DNA of 64,000 nt from contig NZ_JAQZSG010000004.1 of NCBI RefSeq assembly GCF_028745515.1, positions 1 through 64,000 on the forward strand. Direction: 5' to 3'. This DNA comes from Paenibacillus thermotolerans (GTDB lineage: Bacteria > Bacillota > Bacilli > Paenibacillales > YIM-B00363). The notes under the pieces are model-generated. The model searched no databases, was not told where the DNA came from, and saw only the letters and a program-made list of their open reading frames with translations. Below are positions 44,351 to 53,128 of the stretch, piece after piece. The position numbers were made by a program, and so were the translations under genes. Position 1 is the stretch's first letter, and every line of letters begins with the position of its first letter.

Positions 44351-44950
44351 TTGAAGCGCAGCGGGATGGCCGGCAATGAGAAGGGCTCTGTCGTCCTTGA
44401 AGCGGCGATTGCGCTTCCGCTGTTCGTCTCCTTTGTTCTTGTTTTTCTGTTTTTCCTATCCGTCGCCCAAACGAAGACCGCTTTGAGGGATGCGGTCGAT
44501 GAGGCGGTCAAATCGTCCGCGGCACACGCCTATCCGATCGATTTGATAGTACATACCTATCGCGATCGTTCCAGGACGAGCGAGGTCGAGGCGGCGATCG
44601 AACGGTTTCTTCCTTATGAAATCAAGATGCTGCTTGGGTGGAATAAAGAACGGAAGGAGGACGAAGGACAAGAGAAAACCGTTTATTCCGGCGAGAAGGC
44701 GCGAATGTTTGAAGCTTGGCTTAAACCGATCATTTTATCGTACGCGGATGAATCACCATCGGGAAGAAAACGGCTTTCGGGGGACAAGCTTATAATCCGC
44801 AGCGTGACGATTCCGAATTTCTCGAAGGAGGAAAGCTCTTATTTCGGAATTACGGCGGAGTACGACATACCGCTTCCGATTCCGTTCATCAATAAGAAGA
44901 TTACATTGATTGAGTCGGCTTACGAACGATGCTGGGTCGGAGACAAATAG
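44351..44950 (+). CDS. TadE/TadF-like pseudopilin (small)
   Basis: 199 residues. Pilin-like N-terminus NEKGSVVLEAAIALPLFVSF with a hydrophobic helix, then a polar domain ending in YERCWVGDK. Start TTG at 44351; ATG at 44366 and an ATT at 44333 are alternatives, none with a strong ribosome site except the GGGAGAGAGG near 44311. Probably a minor pilin. Confidence 0.8.
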   Translation: MKRSGMAGNEKGSVVLEAAIALPLFVSFVLVFLFFLSVAQTKTALRDAVDEAVKSSAAHAYPIDLIVHTYRDRSRTSEVEAAIERFLPYEIKMLLGWNKERKEDEGQEKTVYSGEKARMFEAWLKPIILSYADESPSGRKRLSGDKLIIRSVTIPNFSKEESSYFGITAEYDIPLPIPFINKKITLIESAYERCWVGDK

Positions 44951-45492
44951 AGAGGGTGATTCCAACGAACATAACGGATGCAAGTGTAATACTGTTCGCT
45001 CTCGCGGGAGCGATTACGGACGTATCCCGCTTGCGAATTCCTAATGCGCTTTGTGCGGCGGGGGCGGCTTACGGCTGTGCTCTTCAACTGCTGACAAGCG
45101 GATGGATCGGAGTCGCGGCGTCCGTCGGCGGCATGGCGGCCGGCTTTCTGCTATCTTTAACGCTACACATGCTGGGAGCGGTCGGAGCGGGAGATGTCAA
45201 ATGGTTTGCAGCCGCCGGGGCGATTGCCGGATCGTATCCGATTTCCATTCTTCTAGTAACGTCCGTATTCGTCAGCGGAATCGCGGGATGCTTTGCATAC
45301 GTATGCTCGGAACAGTTCCGCCGCAGCGTCCGCTTTTTATCCATAGAGCTGTTTATTGCAGCTGCTGTGCCGACCCTCTCCACTTTCTGTACGCTTAAGA
45401 AAGTACCGGGCTTTCGGTTCCCGTTTATGCTTTGCGTGCTGGCGGCACTGACGATGCTTCATTTGGATGTTGCTCGGTGGATTCCCATATAG
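44929..45492 (+). CDS. tadV: TadV-type prepilin peptidase
   Basis: 187 residues, about five membrane helices, A24 family short form without CXXC zinc motifs. The catalytic aspartates are in ITDVSRLRIPN and GAGDVKWF. It cleaves the Flp pilin and the pseudopilins of this operon. The ATG at 44929 overlaps the previous gene; GTG at 44956 is the alternative. Confidence 0.88.
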   Translation: MLGRRQIERVIPTNITDASVILFALAGAITDVSRLRIPNALCAAGAAYGCALQLLTSGWIGVAASVGGMAAGFLLSLTLHMLGAVGAGDVKWFAAAGAIAGSYPISILLVTSVFVSGIAGCFAYVCSEQFRRSVRFLSIELFIAAAVPTLSTFCTLKKVPGFRFPFMLCVLAALTMLHLDVARWIPI

Positions 45493-45502
45493 GAGCGTTA
45501 TT

Positions 45503-46867
45503 ATGAAACTACCCTTTGAAGAGCTTTATCAAATCACCTATGTACAGGAAAACGGACCGAAGCTGTTGATGGGATTAAAGGAAGGGTTTTCGCCGCAGCG
45601 GGTCATCCCGTCGCAGCTCGGAATGCTTCAGGCGAACTCGATTCGGGGATTGATTCCTTTTCAAGCGGAGAAGGTCGACGGGAAGTACCGTTTTCGTTAC
45701 GACCTGTCGGGTTTACGGAAATTTGAGCCTGTTTTGCGGAACTCAACAATGCGCGACGAGGCGATCAGAGGCTGGCTGCTGCAGCTGTTTCTGCTAATCG
45801 AGAGCCACAAACAGTACTTGCTTGATGAGGAAGGCTTCCTCATTCATCCCGATTATATATGGATTGCCAAAGGTTCGGATTTGCATGAAGTATACCTCCT
45901 CTACGTACCATTGCGTCCGGAACGCAAGGAATCCGTGCAGTGGCGGAATTGGAACGATCTGTACGCAGCCTTGATCCGATGCGGCGTATCCAAAGCGGCA
46001 CTGTGCGACCTGGAGCCCGGCATCTGGGAACCGGAGAGCTTTTCGTTTCAACAGCTGGTCGAAGTGCTGGATGCTCCGGCCGCTTCTACGATTTCCGAGG
46101 AACGGGACCCGAAGCTTGATATTGTTGAAGGGAAACTAGACGTTGAAAGAGAGGCGCCGCTAACGGACGACGGGGAAACGATGCGATTTCAAAAGCCGCA
46201 GCTGCTTGACATCCGAAAGCTTTGGATCGTGTTCGGAACCGTTTGTTTATTAGCCTTCTTGGCAACCTGGGAATGGATTTGGCTCATCGGCTCGTTATTT
46301 TCGTCTGTACCGATATTCATCAAGGGAAAGCGTCTGACCATATTGACATCAAGGAAGAGGACCGGCAAGGAAACGAGCGGCGAAATGACCGACTTTGTTT
46401 CGAGCGGCATGCCGGAGCATGGCAGCGATGTTGAAGCGAAGCATGCTCTGGAAACGGAACCCAAGTTTCTGGAACCGCCTCTGGTGGAGCGAACGACATG
46501 GTTAGCTCCCAAAACCGATGAAACGATGCTGTTGTCATCCGGCGGGAACGGATCCGATCGAAAGGAGGCATGGCTTGAGGTCCGGTCGGACGGCAAATCG
46601 GATGTGAAAATGATTTCGCTGGCGGACGAGCCGCTGCTGGTCGGAAGAGGCCCTCAAGGCGTACATTTGCTGGTGGAACAGCCCGGCGTATCGCGCGTGC
46701 ATCTGGAAATTCGCAAGCTCGACGAAGGGTATGGCGCTCTGGATGTCGGCTCGATGAACGGTACGTACTATAACGAAGAGCCGATGATTGCCTTCCGTCC
46801 GTATCCGCTAAAACCGGGAGATACGCTTCGATTGCCCGGAGCTCAACTGCTGTTTCGCGATATGTGA
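45503..46867 (+). CDS. DUF6382-like protein with C-terminal FHA domain
   Basis: 454 residues. The N-terminal ~200 residues (YVQENGPKLLMGLKEGFSP ... GWLLQLFLLIESHKQYLLDEE) match the DUF6382 domain; a hydrophobic segment at ~250-280 suggests membrane anchoring. The C-terminal FHA domain has LVGRGP, SRVHLEI and GSMNGTYYN, a phosphothreonine reader. It follows tadV by ten bases (TAGGAGCG ribosome site) and is the natural partner of the operon's Ser/Thr kinase. Confidence 0.85.
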   Translation: MKLPFEELYQITYVQENGPKLLMGLKEGFSPQRVIPSQLGMLQANSIRGLIPFQAEKVDGKYRFRYDLSGLRKFEPVLRNSTMRDEAIRGWLLQLFLLIESHKQYLLDEEGFLIHPDYIWIAKGSDLHEVYLLYVPLRPERKESVQWRNWNDLYAALIRCGVSKAALCDLEPGIWEPESFSFQQLVEVLDAPAASTISEERDPKLDIVEGKLDVEREAPLTDDGETMRFQKPQLLDIRKLWIVFGTVCLLAFLATWEWIWLIGSLFSSVPIFIKGKRLTILTSRKRTGKETSGEMTDFVSSGMPEHGSDVEAKHALETEPKFLEPPLVERTTWLAPKTDETMLLSSGGNGSDRKEAWLEVRSDGKSDVKMISLADEPLLVGRGPQGVHLLVEQPGVSRVHLEIRKLDEGYGALDVGSMNGTYYNEEPMIAFRPYPLKPGDTLRLPGAQLLFRDM

Positions 46868-46871
46868 AGGT

Positions 46872-46906
46872 ACAAAGCCGCAATCGCATGCGGCTTTTGT
46901 GCTTTT
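46872..46906 (+). terminator. terminator of the Tad locus
   Basis: ACAAAGCCGCA pairs with TGCGGCTTTTGT, with T-rich sequence after. Confidence 0.75.
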
Positions 46907-47055
46907 ACCTTTAATGCGCCGGTCCTTTTTCGATAAAAAAAGGAAATATCATCTAAAAAAGAGAACATATTATTCGAATAACTATATTTTTCGTAGACAT
47001 CCCCTTCATTTACAATAGTTACCATGACGATAACACCGTTTGGGGGCGATGTCAG

Positions 47056-47730
47056 ATGATTCATTACGATGGTTTTGCCGAACAGTACGATGCTATGGTG
47101 AAGCAAGGCGGCCCGCGAAAAGTATACGGTTATATTATTCATGAGCTTAGCCTTGAAACGGAACTGAAAGACAAAACAATTTGCGATCTCGGCTGCGGGC
47201 AAGGGGAGCTCGCACATGCTTTAAGCCAACGGGGGGCGTATCTTACAGGCGTCGATTACAGCAAAGCATTATTATCGCTGGCTAAATCGCTTACCGGCGA
47301 AGTGAACTGGATTCATGACGACGCTATGACACTTCAATCGATCCCGGACGAATCCTTTGATATCGTGACTTCAAGCGTCATGCTAATGGACGTTCCCGAT
47401 CATCATGCGGTATTTAATCAAAGCTACCGCATCCTGAAAAGCGGAGGGATCATGATCTGGATCGTTATGCATCCGTGCTTCCAATCTCCCTTCAGTCATC
47501 CGCTTGAAGATGGGGCTAGGAAAGTGTACCAATATGCCCCTCAGTTTTGGAAATCGCACGGCAGCGGAACCCTTCGCTCTACATTAGGGGCGTATCACCG
47601 GTCCGTTGCGCAATATTTGAATGATTTTATGAAAACCGGGTTTGAATTAAAACGCGTCCTCGAGCCCGGCTATGAAACAGCTTATCACTCGGTAATCAGT
47701 CATTTCGGTGCACTAGGTTATAAAAAATAA
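47056..47730 (+). CDS. class I SAM-dependent methyltransferase
   Basis: 224 residues. SAM motif I ICDLGCGQGELAHAL, motif post-I LTGVDYSKALL, acidic residue in WIHDDAMTL, and FDIVTSSVMLMDVPD. Resembles UbiE/Coq5-like small-molecule methyltransferases of the type-11 group. Substrate unknown. Single gene after the Tad terminator; TGGGGGCGATG precedes the ATG. Confidence 0.85.
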   Translation: MIHYDGFAEQYDAMVKQGGPRKVYGYIIHELSLETELKDKTICDLGCGQGELAHALSQRGAYLTGVDYSKALLSLAKSLTGEVNWIHDDAMTLQSIPDESFDIVTSSVMLMDVPDHHAVFNQSYRILKSGGIMIWIVMHPCFQSPFSHPLEDGARKVYQYAPQFWKSHGSGTLRSTLGAYHRSVAQYLNDFMKTGFELKRVLEPGYETAYHSVISHFGALGYKK

Positions 47731-47753
47731 ATAAATTATTGAATAAATGATAG

Positions 47754-47784
47754 ATATCTACCGCTTGCGGCATCCAGTAGATAG
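47754..47784 (+). other. inverted repeat before the ECF sigma gene
   Basis: TATCTAC pairs with GTAGATA and CCGC with GCGG inside. It lies between the methyltransferase gene and the ribosome site of the sigma gene, with no T-run, so it is not a clear terminator; it may be an operator or leader structure. Confidence 0.45.
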
Positions 47785-47811
47785 AGGGTCAGGAGGAGGT
47801 TATGCGGATTT

Positions 47812-48573
47812 ATGGTTTTGGAGCTAATGCCGGATGTTGCTCACTCACACCCGGAAACCGATAACGAGCTAGTCGAACGTGCCCGCAAAGGGGACCAAGA
47901 CGCCTTCAGCGAGCTCGTTCGCAGGCATCGGGCGCAGGCGTTCGGCTGGGCCAACTCGATCGCGCGGGATGCTTATCTTGCCGAGGACATCGTACAGGAA
48001 GCGTTGATCCGCGCATTTTTGCATCTCGGCAATTTAATCGATACCGGCAGATTTTTACCGTGGCTGAACCGAATCATTCGCAATCAAGCGTATATGAAGC
48101 TTCGCCGCGGCGGACCGTACGGGAAAGAACGCCCTTTCACGGCTCTCGGAATTGCGAGCGGCGGGACGGAGAATGAAAGCGGCAGGACTGCCGACGCGGG
48201 CGCGGACGACTGGAGCAATGTCGACCGTATTTTGTTCCGGTTATCCCGTTCCGCCGCCGAAGAGGCCAAGCAAAGCGCCGACCCTGTCAAAGGCTTGCTC
48301 CGGTATGAGCTGCTCGAAAATCTTCGTGAACTGCTTCAATGCCTAAGCAAACGGGAGAGAGCTATATTTGAAGCCCACTTTTTCGGTGAGCTGTCGCCCG
48401 CGGAAATTGCGGAAATGTTCGGCACCTCTACCGCGAACGTCTACAATCTTTTATCCCGTTCCAGAGGCAAAGTGCAGAAGGAGAGAATACGAGTTTCCAT
48501 CAGCGTCTATGTGAAGCGCCGGGCGGAGCTTGGCCATAAACGAGTCCATATTTTACCCCCTCCGCAGTTGTAA
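47812..48573 (+). CDS. ECF-type RNA polymerase sigma factor
   Basis: 253 residues. Region 2: DQDAFSELVRRHRAQAFGWA and AEDIVQEALIRAFLH, then FLPWLNRIIRNQAYMKLRR; region 4: LSKRERAIFEAHFFGELSPAEIAEMFGTSTANVYNLLSRSR. Between them is a longer than usual insert (GTENESGRTADAGADDWSNV, ~118-160), and the C-terminus extends beyond region 4. ATG at 47812 after AGGAGGAGGT. First gene of a run of ten close genes; no anti-sigma gene is adjacent, so how it is controlled is unclear. Confidence 0.88.
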   Translation: MVLELMPDVAHSHPETDNELVERARKGDQDAFSELVRRHRAQAFGWANSIARDAYLAEDIVQEALIRAFLHLGNLIDTGRFLPWLNRIIRNQAYMKLRRGGPYGKERPFTALGIASGGTENESGRTADAGADDWSNVDRILFRLSRSAAEEAKQSADPVKGLLRYELLENLRELLQCLSKRERAIFEAHFFGELSPAEIAEMFGTSTANVYNLLSRSRGKVQKERIRVSISVYVKRRAELGHKRVHILPPPQL

Positions 48574-48606
48574 GACCTTAACTTTTATCTTGATAGGAGG
48601 AGAAGG

Positions 48607-49608
48607 ATGAGCGGGTTGCGAACCAAGGATTGGACCAAAACAAATACGTCTGCCGCCGCCTCAATCCACGCTGCGGTCGCCTATACGGACAAGCGACACT
48701 ACTCGCTGGTCGACGTGATGGGCATTTCCGGGCATGCGTTTCGGATCAACATCGACCCCGATCATATCGATGTCGCCGGTCCTACGATGTTTCCCGGCGG
48801 TTACTTGATTCGCAGAAATTTGTGCAATCTCGGCTTTATCAGCAATTTGTCCGATACGGAGAAGCCGTTCACGCCGGAAAAAGTGGAAAAGGTGCTCGCA
48901 TTAATTCATGACTCGGTAGACCGAGGCATTCCCGCGATCAGCTTTGACTTGTTTATCCCGGAATTCGGCTTAATCTACGGGTACGACGACGACAACAAGG
49001 TTTTTCATGCGAAGGATGTCTCGAAGGAAGGCACGATTTCCTACACCGATTTCGTCGAAAGCAGAAATATGCTGTGGGTCACGACGATTAACGAGAGCCT
49101 GCCCCACTCAAAATACGAAACGCTGCGGATGGCGCTGGACATGATCGTCGACCACGCGCGTGGGAGAGAATGGCAGCATGTTTTCCAAGGCAAGTACTTT
49201 ATCGGCTTAGCCGGATACGATGCTTGGATTGCCTGCATGGAGGAAAGGAAGGCGGACCCGTTTGGAAACGCATACAACACGGCGGTCATAAGCGATGCCC
49301 GCGAGTTTGCCGTTCAGTTTCTGTGCGAGCTCGCAATTCGTTGGAACGGCTCGAACATTGTGGAGCGAACGGTGCGAGCACACGCTTCGGAGGCGGCGCC
49401 GCATTATGAGAAGGCAGCCGCCGCTCTCGTCGAGCTGCGGGAGATGTTCCCGTTTCCGGAGGGCGGCCGGCCGAATGACCCGGCTGTCGCCGATCGGGCG
49501 GTTACGCTGCTGAGGATGGCTAAAGCGGAAGAAGAAATGGGCGTTCAGGTATTGGAGAAGCTGCTGGATTTTATGAAAGCGTATTGGTCGGAGCAGTGGA
49601 TTCATTAA
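48607..49608 (+). CDS. protein of unknown family, possibly papain-like fold
   Basis: 333 residues, no signal or membrane helix. VDVMGISGHAFRINIDPDHI, FPGGYLIRRNLCNLGF and PAISFDLFIPEFGLIYGYDD recall BtrH-N/C39-like papain-fold proteins, but the usual catalytic Cys is not where I would expect it (Ser in GISGHAF). I do not recognise it with confidence. AGGAGGAG precedes the ATG; 33 bases after the sigma gene. Confidence 0.6.
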   Translation: MSGLRTKDWTKTNTSAAASIHAAVAYTDKRHYSLVDVMGISGHAFRINIDPDHIDVAGPTMFPGGYLIRRNLCNLGFISNLSDTEKPFTPEKVEKVLALIHDSVDRGIPAISFDLFIPEFGLIYGYDDDNKVFHAKDVSKEGTISYTDFVESRNMLWVTTINESLPHSKYETLRMALDMIVDHARGREWQHVFQGKYFIGLAGYDAWIACMEERKADPFGNAYNTAVISDAREFAVQFLCELAIRWNGSNIVERTVRAHASEAAPHYEKAAAALVELREMFPFPEGGRPNDPAVADRAVTLLRMAKAEEEMGVQVLEKLLDFMKAYWSEQWIH

Positions 49609-49641
49609 ATCAAAAAGTTGATGAAGGAGAGGCAATAAACC

Positions 49642-50085
49642 ATGAGCGAAAATGAAGCTGTGATCGAGATAACGGATAAAAGAGAACCTAGACAGAAGCT
49701 GGTTGTGAAAAACTCGGATATTTCCCATTCGGAGTTTAACGATTGCCGCGCGGCAAACGTTACGTTTCACGATATTTCGTTGCCGCATGTTTCGGTTACG
49801 TATGCGGATTTGAGCAACTGCCGCTTTAACGACATGAACATGAGAGACGGCTCGATCAGCGACGCCAATTTAAGCCGGCTGACGATCGACGGGGCCAATA
49901 TAAGCGGTCTTACGATCCGCAACGCAGGGGCGGAACAGCCTGTTGCGTTTGAAAATTTGCAAATTCCGAACAGCTCGTTTACCGGTTGCAATTTAAGCAA
50001 TGTGAACTTGAACGATTGCAATATCGAAGGGTTGCGAATCAACGGCGTATTGATCGAAGATTTGCTGAAACAGAAAGCAGAGTAA
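49642..50085 (+). CDS. pentapeptide-repeat-like protein A
   Basis: 147 residues, no signal. About fifteen loose A(D/N)LXX-type five-residue turns are visible: VSVTYADLSNCRFNDMNMRD, GSISDANLSRLTIDGANISG, SFTGCNLSNVNLNDCNIEGL. Such repeats fold into a right-handed beta-helix. The C-terminus RINGVLIEDLLKQKAE is shared with the paralogue at 53553. ATGAAGGAGAGGC precedes the ATG. Function unknown; some family members bind DNA gyrase by mimicking DNA. Confidence 0.82.
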   Translation: MSENEAVIEITDKREPRQKLVVKNSDISHSEFNDCRAANVTFHDISLPHVSVTYADLSNCRFNDMNMRDGSISDANLSRLTIDGANISGLTIRNAGAEQPVAFENLQIPNSSFTGCNLSNVNLNDCNIEGLRINGVLIEDLLKQKAE

Positions 50086-50144
50086 TGAATGCGGGCTCGG
50101 AGGGAAGCTGCCGAGCCTATTTTCGTTCCGAGGAGGATGGGAAA

Positions 50145-50639
50145 TTGATCGTATCGATTGTAACAAGACCTGCAGTGAAAGCCGTCGTTTTGAAAAGCGC
50201 GCAAAACGGCCGAGATGTTCGGACCGCCTGGAAAGAAGTCCAAAGGATCATTCAAGAAAATAGCGTGGAACGGGTAAACCGCGAAGTCGGTATTGTATTC
50301 GTGCCGGAATGGCAATGGGAAACGGGCGTGAAGGAGCTTTGGGTGGGCGTCGAGGTAGCTTCCGATGTTCAGGTGCCGGACGCATTGGAGCTTTTAACTT
50401 TGCCGGCACGCACGTATGCAACCATTCGCGTATACGGCGACCGGGAACAAATGGATAAAACGTATTCCGATCTGAACGACTGGTTTAAGGAAAGCTCCTA
50501 CCAAAGAGATTATCGTTTGGGTTCCTATAGCTTTGAGGCGAACCGACTGAACCCTACGAATCCTTTTGACATTCCGGCCGACGAAATCAATCATTTTGAC
50601 TTTGAAATTTACGCGCCGATCGTCACTATAAAAGAATAG
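50145..50639 (+). CDS. GyrI-like/AraC effector-binding domain protein
   Basis: 164 residues, no DNA-binding region. The fold is suggested by IVTRPAVKAVVLKSAQNG at the start, AWKEVQRIIQEN, LWVGVEVAS and LTLPARTYATIRVYGDREQM. Free-standing GyrI-like proteins bind small molecules or DNA gyrase. TTG at 50145 has GAGGAGG eight bases upstream; the earlier in-frame ATG would overlap the previous gene. Located beside the pentapeptide gene, and both families can bind gyrase, a link worth testing. Confidence 0.75.
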   Translation: MIVSIVTRPAVKAVVLKSAQNGRDVRTAWKEVQRIIQENSVERVNREVGIVFVPEWQWETGVKELWVGVEVASDVQVPDALELLTLPARTYATIRVYGDREQMDKTYSDLNDWFKESSYQRDYRLGSYSFEANRLNPTNPFDIPADEINHFDFEIYAPIVTIKE

Positions 50640-50649
50640 GAGGCCGCTT

Positions 50650-51006
50650 ATGCGCCTGAACAATGCTTCGCAATGCTTGCTCGTACTTGACGTGGAAAAA
50701 TCCCAACAATATTATCGGGATCGGCTCGGCTTTACGATTGACGGACAATTTGCCGAAAGAGACGGAATCAGCTTCCTGCTGAAACAAGCTGAAAATAAAT
50801 CGATCATTCGCCCCAACCATACCGTAAACGGATATATGGATGCCTATATTTGGGTCGATGACGCGGACGCAGTCTATGAAGATTTCAAGGCACGAGGGGC
50901 TACGGTCGATGCGGAGCCCGTCAACCAACCATACGGGATGAGGGAATTTCTTGTCTACGATCTTGACGGCTATCGATTTTGTATCGGCGGTCCGTTAAAA
51001 CCGTAA
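50650..51006 (+). CDS. VOC-family protein (glyoxalase-like) 1
   Basis: 118 residues, the usual size of a single VOC unit. ASQCLLVLDVEKSQQYYRDR, FLLKQAENKSIIRPNH, YMDAYIWVDDADAVYEDF and MREFLVYDLDGYRFCIGGP are the beta-alpha-beta-beta-beta parts with the final Glu position for metal (MREF). Substrate unknown. AGGAGGCC precedes the ATG; 10 bases after the previous gene. Confidence 0.87.
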   Translation: MRLNNASQCLLVLDVEKSQQYYRDRLGFTIDGQFAERDGISFLLKQAENKSIIRPNHTVNGYMDAYIWVDDADAVYEDFKARGATVDAEPVNQPYGMREFLVYDLDGYRFCIGGPLKP

Positions 51007-51109
51007 CCGGTTCAAGAAGGCAAACCTGATAAAAAAGTGCACTTGCTGCGACAACGCTTTTGTTACAATGGGGCAAATGGATGATCCAGAACTTTTCGGG
51101 GGAACGGAT

Positions 51110-51610
51110 ATGAACCAATTTCCTAAACGCAAGAAGCCTGAGGAAGGCTATCGGCCTAATGCATTGCCTCAATCGTTAAAGATGATATTAGGGGGGAGAA
51201 CCGTGGAACAACTTCATCGAACACCGGGAGATTCAAAAATGATTGAGCCCGAACAGGGCACGACGATTCAAAACGGAATCCACTTTGTTTTTATCCCGGT
51301 AAGCGACATGGAGAGAGCCGTGCGGTTTTATAGCGATATTTTCGGACTTCCCGCAAAACCGGGACCCTATGGATCCCTTTATAATGTGGATATTCAATCT
51401 CCGAACATCGTATTGGACAGTAACCCGGAGGAAGGCTGGGAGCCGCTCAAACACCCGTTATTTGCATTGAAGGCAAGCGACCTGGAAAAAGCGAAGGCTG
51501 CGGTTGCTGAAGCGGGAGGAAAGGCGAGGGACATTGTACATTTCAGCGACGTGTCATTTTTCGTGTTCGAAGATTTGGACGGGAATCGGATCATGATCGT
51601 TGACAATTAG
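51110..51610 (+). CDS. VOC-family protein 2 with N-terminal extension
   Basis: 166 residues: a ~50-residue extension (MNQFPKRKKPEEGYRPNALP ... LHRTPGDS) followed by a VOC unit (GIHFVFIPVSDMERAVRFYS, FALKASDLEKAKAAVAEAGG, FFVFEDLDGNRIMIVDN). ATG at 51110 is after GGGGGAA; GTG at 51203 with GGGGGGAG would remove the extension. A TACAAT at 51064-51069 in the 104-base gap may give a second promoter. Confidence 0.78.
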   Translation: MNQFPKRKKPEEGYRPNALPQSLKMILGGRTVEQLHRTPGDSKMIEPEQGTTIQNGIHFVFIPVSDMERAVRFYSDIFGLPAKPGPYGSLYNVDIQSPNIVLDSNPEEGWEPLKHPLFALKASDLEKAKAAVAEAGGKARDIVHFSDVSFFVFEDLDGNRIMIVDN

Positions 51611-51630
51611 CATGAATAGGAGCGATACGT

Positions 51631-52818
51631 TTGATAAAGACGGAATTGAAGGTGCTGATCGACGAATCGTGGCAGCGTGAAGCTGTAGAGGCGATCGCCC
51701 GCCGCTTCGAGTCTTCCCATCCGGAAGCTCAGGTCATTGTAGAAGTCTTGGAAAACGGGGAAATCCGCGATTGTTTGTATTCCAATAACCGACCGGCCGA
51801 CATAGTGCAACTGTTTAACGGTGATCTGGCAGACTGCCATAGCGATGGGTTGTTGCTTGATTTGAATCGTTGGCTGGGTGCCGAGAGCGAATTATTTCAC
51901 CCGTCGATTGTTCGGTTTGTAGAATTTGGAGGAAAGTACGGTGCAGTACCTCTGAATGCGACCATGAAGGGGATATTTTATAACAAGCTTTGGTTTGATA
52001 AGGCCGGAGTCCCGTATCCTGAGGAAGGTTGGAATTGGGAGTGCTTGCAGGACGCCGCCGTACGATTGCAATCGGCGAATGTGAGTGCCGGTGAGGATCG
52101 GTACGCAGTCCGCATATCGTTCCACCACGAATATATCGGCCTTCTACTGCTCACTTCAGGTACGGATTGGACGAATCCGAACCGAACAAAGTCTTCGGGT
52201 TATGCGAACGGCCCGGAAGCCGTAAAAGCCGTTACCTGGGCGGCGGATCTCGTTCATAAGCACCGGGTGGCGCAGGCAACGCAGGATTATTTCAAAAACA
52301 GCGACTTGCTCAATAATGAATGCGGTATCATTTTGGATTATTATATTATGCTGCATGAGCTTGAGCCGAAATTGAACGACAACCTTGGCATCGCCGGATT
52401 GCCGTCGTTCCGCGAAGGGAAGCGAATCAACGAACCTTGGGTTAGCGGGTTCGGCATTCCCGCACGTTCGGAGCACCCGGAGCTTGCTTGGCAGCTGCTA
52501 AAGGAATTGGCTTGTACGAACAATGAGCTTACCCGACTGGTGACGGAAGGGTTTATAGCCCCGCTTCGCTCCGTATTCGCGGATGTCGGGCATGATCGGA
52601 ATCCGTTCCGACAACTGATTTTGAAAGAGTTGGACTACGGCGGACCGCTTCCGCCGGCGGCTACTGCTGCTTACTGCCAGCTATTGAATCAGCATGTGAA
52701 TCCGGCTTTGGCCCAAATCGCATTCCATGGCGCAGACGTGCAAGAAACATTGGATTTGCTTGCAGCGAAGTTGGACAAAGCGTTGGAGCTTATGCTTAAA
52801 AAGGAAGTGGATGTATGA
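51631..52818 (+). CDS. solute-binding-protein-like protein without signal peptide
   Basis: 395 residues. The family 1 extracellular solute-binding fold is clear (VLIDESWQREAVEAIARRFE, ADIVQLFNGDLADC, YGAVPLNATMKGIFYNKLWF, EPWVSGFGIPARSEHPELAW), but the protein starts MIKTELKVLIDES, with no hydrophobic signal and no lipobox Cys. So it is probably cytoplasmic. Similar domains occur as the C-terminal part of some GntR-type regulators in Paenibacillus, but no helix-turn-helix is present here. TTG start after ATAGGAGCG; overlaps the next gene by four bases. Confidence 0.8.
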   Translation: MIKTELKVLIDESWQREAVEAIARRFESSHPEAQVIVEVLENGEIRDCLYSNNRPADIVQLFNGDLADCHSDGLLLDLNRWLGAESELFHPSIVRFVEFGGKYGAVPLNATMKGIFYNKLWFDKAGVPYPEEGWNWECLQDAAVRLQSANVSAGEDRYAVRISFHHEYIGLLLLTSGTDWTNPNRTKSSGYANGPEAVKAVTWAADLVHKHRVAQATQDYFKNSDLLNNECGIILDYYIMLHELEPKLNDNLGIAGLPSFREGKRINEPWVSGFGIPARSEHPELAWQLLKELACTNNELTRLVTEGFIAPLRSVFADVGHDRNPFRQLILKELDYGGPLPPAATAAYCQLLNQHVNPALAQIAFHGADVQETLDLLAAKLDKALELMLKKEVDV

Positions 52819-53099
52819 TCGATAGAATTCTTTATAATGAAATACCGGTGAAAAACATCCCTACATCGGCTGCATGGTTTAAAACGGACGACGATACTCA
52901 AGCGAATTTTACCGTCAACGGGAAAAAGCACAATGTAATTGGATTTCAGACTGCCGATATTGAAAAGCTTTATAGCCATTTGAAGCTTCATGCTGTAGTA
53001 ACGGAGCCGATCGTTGACGATGGGGAAGGGAATGCATTTTTGAATTTTTTTGATTTGGACGGGAATATGTTTAACGTTCAATGCGATCGTTCGAAGTAA
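52815..53099 (+). CDS. VOC-family protein 3, shortened
   Basis: 94 residues, about 30 fewer than a normal VOC unit. The start YNEIPVKNIPTSAAWFKTDD and end GNAFLNFFDLDGNMFNVQCD are recognisable, but the middle part (first two strands and helix) is missing. Frame is intact, so it may be a degenerate subunit that pairs with the next VOC protein. ATG overlaps the previous gene (ATGA). Confidence 0.75.
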   Translation: MIDRILYNEIPVKNIPTSAAWFKTDDDTQANFTVNGKKHNVIGFQTADIEKLYSHLKLHAVVTEPIVDDGEGNAFLNFFDLDGNMFNVQCDRSK

Positions 53100-53128
53100 T
53101 AACTGCAATTATATAAGGAGAGACCTAT

